A stretch of DNA of 46,389 nucleotides, from NCBI GenBank assembly GCA_044375415.1, contig JBILMS010000023.1:1-46389 (forward strand), given 5' to 3'. Positions 43,057-46,389 of the stretch are shown piece after piece. The stretch is from JAWXBG01 sp044375415. Lineage in GTDB: Bacteria > Bacteroidota > Bacteroidia > Flavobacteriales_D > Sanyastnellaceae. The first letter of the stretch is position 1. Every line of letters begins with the position of its first letter. Under the pieces are notes generated by a model, which saw only the letters and a list, made by a program, of their open reading frames with translations, was not told the DNA's origin and searched no databases. The position numbers and the translations under genes are program-made.

Positions 43057-44814
43057 ATGAGAGTACAAATTAAAGATAGTATAAGGGACTTTACTCTAAT
43101 CATAATATTGCTTTTAAATTTCGGAATCCTACGTTCACAAATCGTAAATAACTCAATTGTGGCATCGCAAGATGCTAAAATTGTCGCATCACAAAGTGCA
43201 TCTGGGGTTCTAACTGGTGATGGCAATAATTATGGCACGGAATCTTCTCTGCGCTCAAGAAAGTTGACAGAAACTAGTGGGGGTACTACGATAAGAACTG
43301 TTGAACGAGGCTTGATTCAGTTCGATCTCGAATCTGTTCCTTTGGGGTCGAATGTGGAAAGTGCAACTTTGGTGTTACGTAAAACTTCTAATACTTATAG
43401 TACGGTTAATCTTTATTTATCTAGAATAACTATCCCTTGGAATGAAGACACAATTACTTGGTCCGATATTGCCACTTCCACCTCTTCTTCTGACAGAATT
43501 ACTTGGACTGCTGACACCGGAAACTATATAACAATTAATGTCAAAGACCATTTAAGTAAGTTCGTTGACTCCGATATGAACTATGGTTGGATGATTCTAA
43601 TATCCTCTGAAAGTACAGATACCCCCGTAGACAAAGGTTGGGAGATATATACAAAAGAAAATGGTAGTTACCAACCGAGACTTGTATTCTCCTATTACGA
43701 ACCAATAGAAACCTCAGTGGAAATTGTAGCTTCAGCCACTACCACTTCTGCAAATGGAAGTTCTAACATTATTGCCATAAAGGGAAATGGTACAGGTTAT
43801 TCCTATAAATGGTTCAACAGTTCCGGTACTCTAATTTCATCCACTTCGAGTATAACCTCCGTTAACCCCGGTCTATATTATTTCGAAGTTACCGATGCTA
43901 AAGGAGGAATATCCAGGAGATTCGTTATTATACCATGCGAGGATTCTGACCTCACGATTGCACTTCGACCACAAGACACCTGGTCGGAAGATGCCCTAAT
44001 AAATATGTACGATAAAAATAAGAATTACGAAATAAGTCCCCATTTCGGCACTGGTTTCGGGAACTATCCGGACGTCTCTTATTGCGGTATTTTGGCTCTG
44101 TTGAACTTTGACTTATGTGGATTGCCGGAAGACCATTTTATACTTGAAGCAGATCTAAATATAAAGTGCACCAGAGCGGACAATACCAATTCAGACAACA
44201 ATGCTAGCCTTTCTAAAATCGTCTCTTACTGGAAAGAAGGTTTTGTGACATGGAATAAAAAGCCAATTACTGCAATTGACAATATAGTATCCATTCCAAA
44301 AACAACTTCTTTAACAACATACACATTCGATGTTTCACCATTCTACACTGAAATCATTGATGGTAGGTATAATTGGGGTATCCAGTTAAAATTAGATGTC
44401 ATTTTATCGGGTGGGTCCAGATCCTCTGTTTATTATCGGGGTAGCGAGTCTCTCCCTTCAGGCCAACTCAGCGAAGCACCAACCTTACAAATCAAGGTAA
44501 GTAAAAAAATTCCGCAGTACTGTGTGCTCTCAAAAGAACTTGATGGCGGGTACTACAAACTTGCCAATAAGAAACTTCTTTGTGTATTCGATGAAGAATA
44601 TGAAGATACCGACGGGGATTTAGACTACACAATTTATGACATGTCGAGACAAACCGTTATCAATGGGAATACGGCTCAATTGGACTCACATGAAGGAGAC
44701 AACAGACTTGTTTTTGATATAAGTAATGGCACTCTTTTTACTAGTGGTGAGTTTTATATTCTCGAAGTGAAAAACCAAAAAGGAGAAATCTGGAAATTAA
44801 GATTTAAAAGATAA
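43057..44814 (+). CDS. secreted DNRLRE-domain protein of the Rhs operon
   Basis: A 585-residue secreted protein. After a signal segment (FTLIIILLLNFGILRSQ), a DNRLRE domain spans ~40-225: SQDAKIVASQSASGVLTGD, GLIQFDLESVPLGSNVESATLVL, TIPWNEDTITWSDIA and WEIYTKENGSYQPRLVFSY. An Ig/PKD-like strand unit follows (~230-300), then a second, more diverged DNRLRE domain (~310-500: WKEGFVTWNKKP), and a final ~80-residue beta domain. DNRLRE domains occur on surface proteins and next to large Rhs/YD proteins in Bacteroidota. The role is likely extracellular, structural or adhesive. It starts 2 bases after the first gene and ends 3 before the lipoprotein gene. Confidence 0.85.
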   Translation: MRVQIKDSIRDFTLIIILLLNFGILRSQIVNNSIVASQDAKIVASQSASGVLTGDGNNYGTESSLRSRKLTETSGGTTIRTVERGLIQFDLESVPLGSNVESATLVLRKTSNTYSTVNLYLSRITIPWNEDTITWSDIATSTSSSDRITWTADTGNYITINVKDHLSKFVDSDMNYGWMILISSESTDTPVDKGWEIYTKENGSYQPRLVFSYYEPIETSVEIVASATTTSANGSSNIIAIKGNGTGYSYKWFNSSGTLISSTSSITSVNPGLYYFEVTDAKGGISRRFVIIPCEDSDLTIALRPQDTWSEDALINMYDKNKNYEISPHFGTGFGNYPDVSYCGILALLNFDLCGLPEDHFILEADLNIKCTRADNTNSDNNASLSKIVSYWKEGFVTWNKKPITAIDNIVSIPKTTSLTTYTFDVSPFYTEIIDGRYNWGIQLKLDVILSGGSRSSVYYRGSESLPSGQLSEAPTLQIKVSKKIPQYCVLSKELDGGYYKLANKKLLCVFDEEYEDTDGDLDYTIYDMSRQTVINGNTAQLDSHEGDNRLVFDISNGTLFTSGEFYILEVKNQKGEIWKLRFKR

Positions 44815-44817
44815 AAA

Positions 44818-45417
44818 ATGCTGAAAAGCGGTATGTACATATTTTTAGCTAGCTCTTTGCTTATGTCTTGCTCGGAGCAGATGAACGATCAAGAATGGAT
44901 TTCATGGTATAATGAGAATAATGAAAACCTAGAAAGAAAAGTTAGTTCAAATGGTTATACTTATTTTCTGAAGTTTCATCCGAACGAACTCACCTATATT
45001 TCAAATATCCAACAAAGCAATAATGATGCGAATCAGATTGATACTATATCCTTTGAAAATCTCGTATTTAGTCTCGGGGTTCAGCACTCCGAGTTTGGCG
45101 ATGCATTAAATGTAAGTAGTCAAAAAGCGAATAATATATTGTACTACGTGGAATCTGGACTTCCTCAGGATATGGTTCTCATTAATGAAACGGACACAAA
45201 TTACTGCATTCTAGCTCATCTGGAGAATTATCACGGACTAAAACCGAGGAATGTAATTGATCTGATATTCCAGAATTCATCCGGCAGGGATTCTTATGAA
45301 AATGGATTTAAAATTCAATTTCACGATAACCTGTTCTCGAATTCACTCATCGAATTTGAATTCAACGGAGAGGTACTGTCTCAAATTCCACCACTTAAAA
45401 AATCTTCCATACAATGA
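44818..45417 (+). CDS. lipoprotein of the Rhs operon, unknown function
   Basis: A 199-residue lipoprotein. Lipobox LLMSC places the lipidated Cys near residue 18 (MLKSGMYIFLASSLLMSCSEQ). The mature domain is beta-rich with acidic patches and is not recognised. Its stop codon overlaps the Rhs start codon by sharing ATGA, which couples translation to the Rhs gene, so it probably acts in Rhs export, anchoring or neutralisation. Confidence 0.8.
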   Translation: MLKSGMYIFLASSLLMSCSEQMNDQEWISWYNENNENLERKVSSNGYTYFLKFHPNELTYISNIQQSNNDANQIDTISFENLVFSLGVQHSEFGDALNVSSQKANNILYYVESGLPQDMVLINETDTNYCILAHLENYHGLKPRNVIDLIFQNSSGRDSYENGFKIQFHDNLFSNSLIEFEFNGEVLSQIPPLKKSSIQ

Positions 45418-46389
45418 AGAACATGAACGTTAGGACATCAGCAATCTCCTTTTTGGTTTTATTTATCTGGGACATAATATTTCCTACAATCAGCTTCGCT
45501 CTAACGGGAGGTCCTAGTCAACCTGAAGTTCAATCTTTTGAACCTGTTGGTACAACCCAAATGGTGGACCCATTCACCGGAGACTTTGTTTACAACATAC
45601 CCTTAATGGATGTTGGAGGTTATCCGATAAATATCGCTTATCATAGTGGTGTGGGAATGGATGAAGAAGCCAGTTGGGTGGGCTTGGGATGGAATTTGAA
45701 TCCAGGTGTTGTGGGTCGACAAATGAGAGGACTTCCTGATGATTTCGCGGGTGACAAAATTGAAGAAGAAGTGAATATTAAGCCCAACATAACTGTTGGA
45801 CTCGTTGCGAGCGCTGGTCTGGAAAATATTCTTGGGTTTGAGTCGGCTGCCTGGAATTTGTCATATGGCTTGGGTATTCGTTATAACAATTATAGAGGCA
45901 TTGGACTAGAGTCATCGTTGAATGCCCAATATTCGATAAGCTCAAAAGATGCGTCAAACGAAAAATACACCTTGGGTTTAGGTCTTTCAGGCTCAAACTC
46001 TGAAGGGCTTGATCTTAATCCATCTTTAAGTTATAGCAATAAGGTAACGGAGCGAACAAAGGAGTCCATTTCATTCTCTGAGATTGGGGCCGGAATAGGA
46101 ATGAGTTTCAATAGTCGAGCAGGAATCCGATCAGTCTCAATAGACTACTCTCGTAGCAGCACTAAATTTGAAAAACTGGCCAATAAAGTTGGTTTTGGAT
46201 TTTCTAGTTCGTCAGGAGGCTTTGGTTCTTCGCACAGCTTCGCACCTGTAACCTACTCACCACAGACCGATTTCTCGCGGACAAATCTTTCCGTTGCAAT
46301 GTCGCTTAAGGTTGGTGCCGAAGCTCTTGGCCAATTTCCAAACTCCAAATACATCGGTACATATACCAGAAACTGGATACCTGACGAAG
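45414..46389 (+). CDS. large Rhs/YD-type protein, N-terminal 325 residues (3' end beyond window)
   Basis: Start of a Rhs-like giant protein of Bacteroidota type. The ATG at 45414 overlaps the upstream stop. A signal peptide (VLFIWDIIFPTISFALTGG region) is followed by the diagnostic opening TTQMVDPFTGDFVYNIPL, YPINIAYHSG, DEEASWVGLGWNLNPGVVGR and RGLPDDF, found at the head of exported Rhs proteins in this phylum. The rest of the visible part is a Ser/Gly-rich beta segment with repeated GLGLSGSNSEGL- and FGFSSSSGGFGSS-like stretches. YD repeats and the tip would lie beyond 46389. This may be the intact counterpart of the truncated tips to the left. Confidence 0.88.
   Translation, partial: MKNMNVRTSAISFLVLFIWDIIFPTISFALTGGPSQPEVQSFEPVGTTQMVDPFTGDFVYNIPLMDVGGYPINIAYHSGVGMDEEASWVGLGWNLNPGVVGRQMRGLPDDFAGDKIEEEVNIKPNITVGLVASAGLENILGFESAAWNLSYGLGIRYNNYRGIGLESSLNAQYSISSKDASNEKYTLGLGLSGSNSEGLDLNPSLSYSNKVTERTKESISFSEIGAGIGMSFNSRAGIRSVSIDYSRSSTKFEKLANKVGFGFSSSSGGFGSSHSFAPVTYSPQTDFSRTNLSVAMSLKVGAEALGQFPNSKYIGTYTRNWIPDE

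Overview
The window looks like a chromosome segment of a Bacteroidota bacterium, most likely a flavobacteria-like lineage. The evidence is a C-terminal type IX secretion (T9SS) sorting domain on an FG-GAP protein, several promoters of the TTTG/TAnnTTTG type, few Shine-Dalgarno sites, AsmA and fasciclin lipoprotein genes of Bacteroidota type, an integrase without the first catalytic Arg, and large DNRLRE/Rhs loci. All calls come from reading the sequence and from memory of protein families; no search was run.

Layout. (1) 1-15.9 kb is housekeeping: clpB (5' part, minus), aroK, a secreted FG-GAP/T9SS protein, a small membrane-anchored protein, a fasciclin lipoprotein, pckA with a strong terminator, an AsmA-like protein, a phosphoribosyltransferase, a TPMT-type methyltransferase, an RlmD-like methyltransferase and a DASS anion transporter. 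Between pckA and the AsmA gene is a 1.3-kb gene-free block built from a ~250-bp unit present twice in inverted orientation, with GC-rich hairpins between the copies. (2) 15.9-21.7 kb is an island-like segment at a tRNA-Ser(GCU) gene: tRNA, a tyrosine recombinase, a small zinc-finger protein, ~1 kb of non-coding DNA with degenerate tandem hairpin repeats, then a compact three-gene operon (sce7726-like nuclease fold, sce7725-like protein, HEPN/RES-type putative NAD+ phosphorylase). This operon is the best candidate for an undescribed, probably defensive, system. (3) 21.7-33.0 kb is a 13-gene minus-strand operon for a type II secretion/type IV pilus-like machine: GspG-like pseudopilin, A24 peptidase, GspE ATPase, GspD secretin, PilN/GspL-like, PilO/GspM-like, an Ig-like lipoprotein, a PilP/GspC-like protein, a MORN-repeat protein, three minor pseudopilin-like proteins and GspF. 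Most neighbours abut or overlap by 4 bases. (4) 33.4-46.4 kb is an Rhs locus. Two truncated Rhs C-terminal tips, each followed closely by a small secreted protein (possible immunity partner), lie on the minus strand. On the plus strand at the right edge, an operon of secreted protein, DNRLRE protein and lipoprotein leads into a full-type Rhs gene that runs off the window.

Between the Rhs tips and the Rhs operon sits a four-gene module (primase/ATPase, winged-helix protein, two abutting tyrosine recombinases). Its outer edges carry a 13-base inverted repeat (CACTATAAAATAC) at 37429 and 41793. I read it as a ~4.37-kb mobile element of a type I do not recognise by name; it abuts the truncated 5' end of the second Rhs tip.
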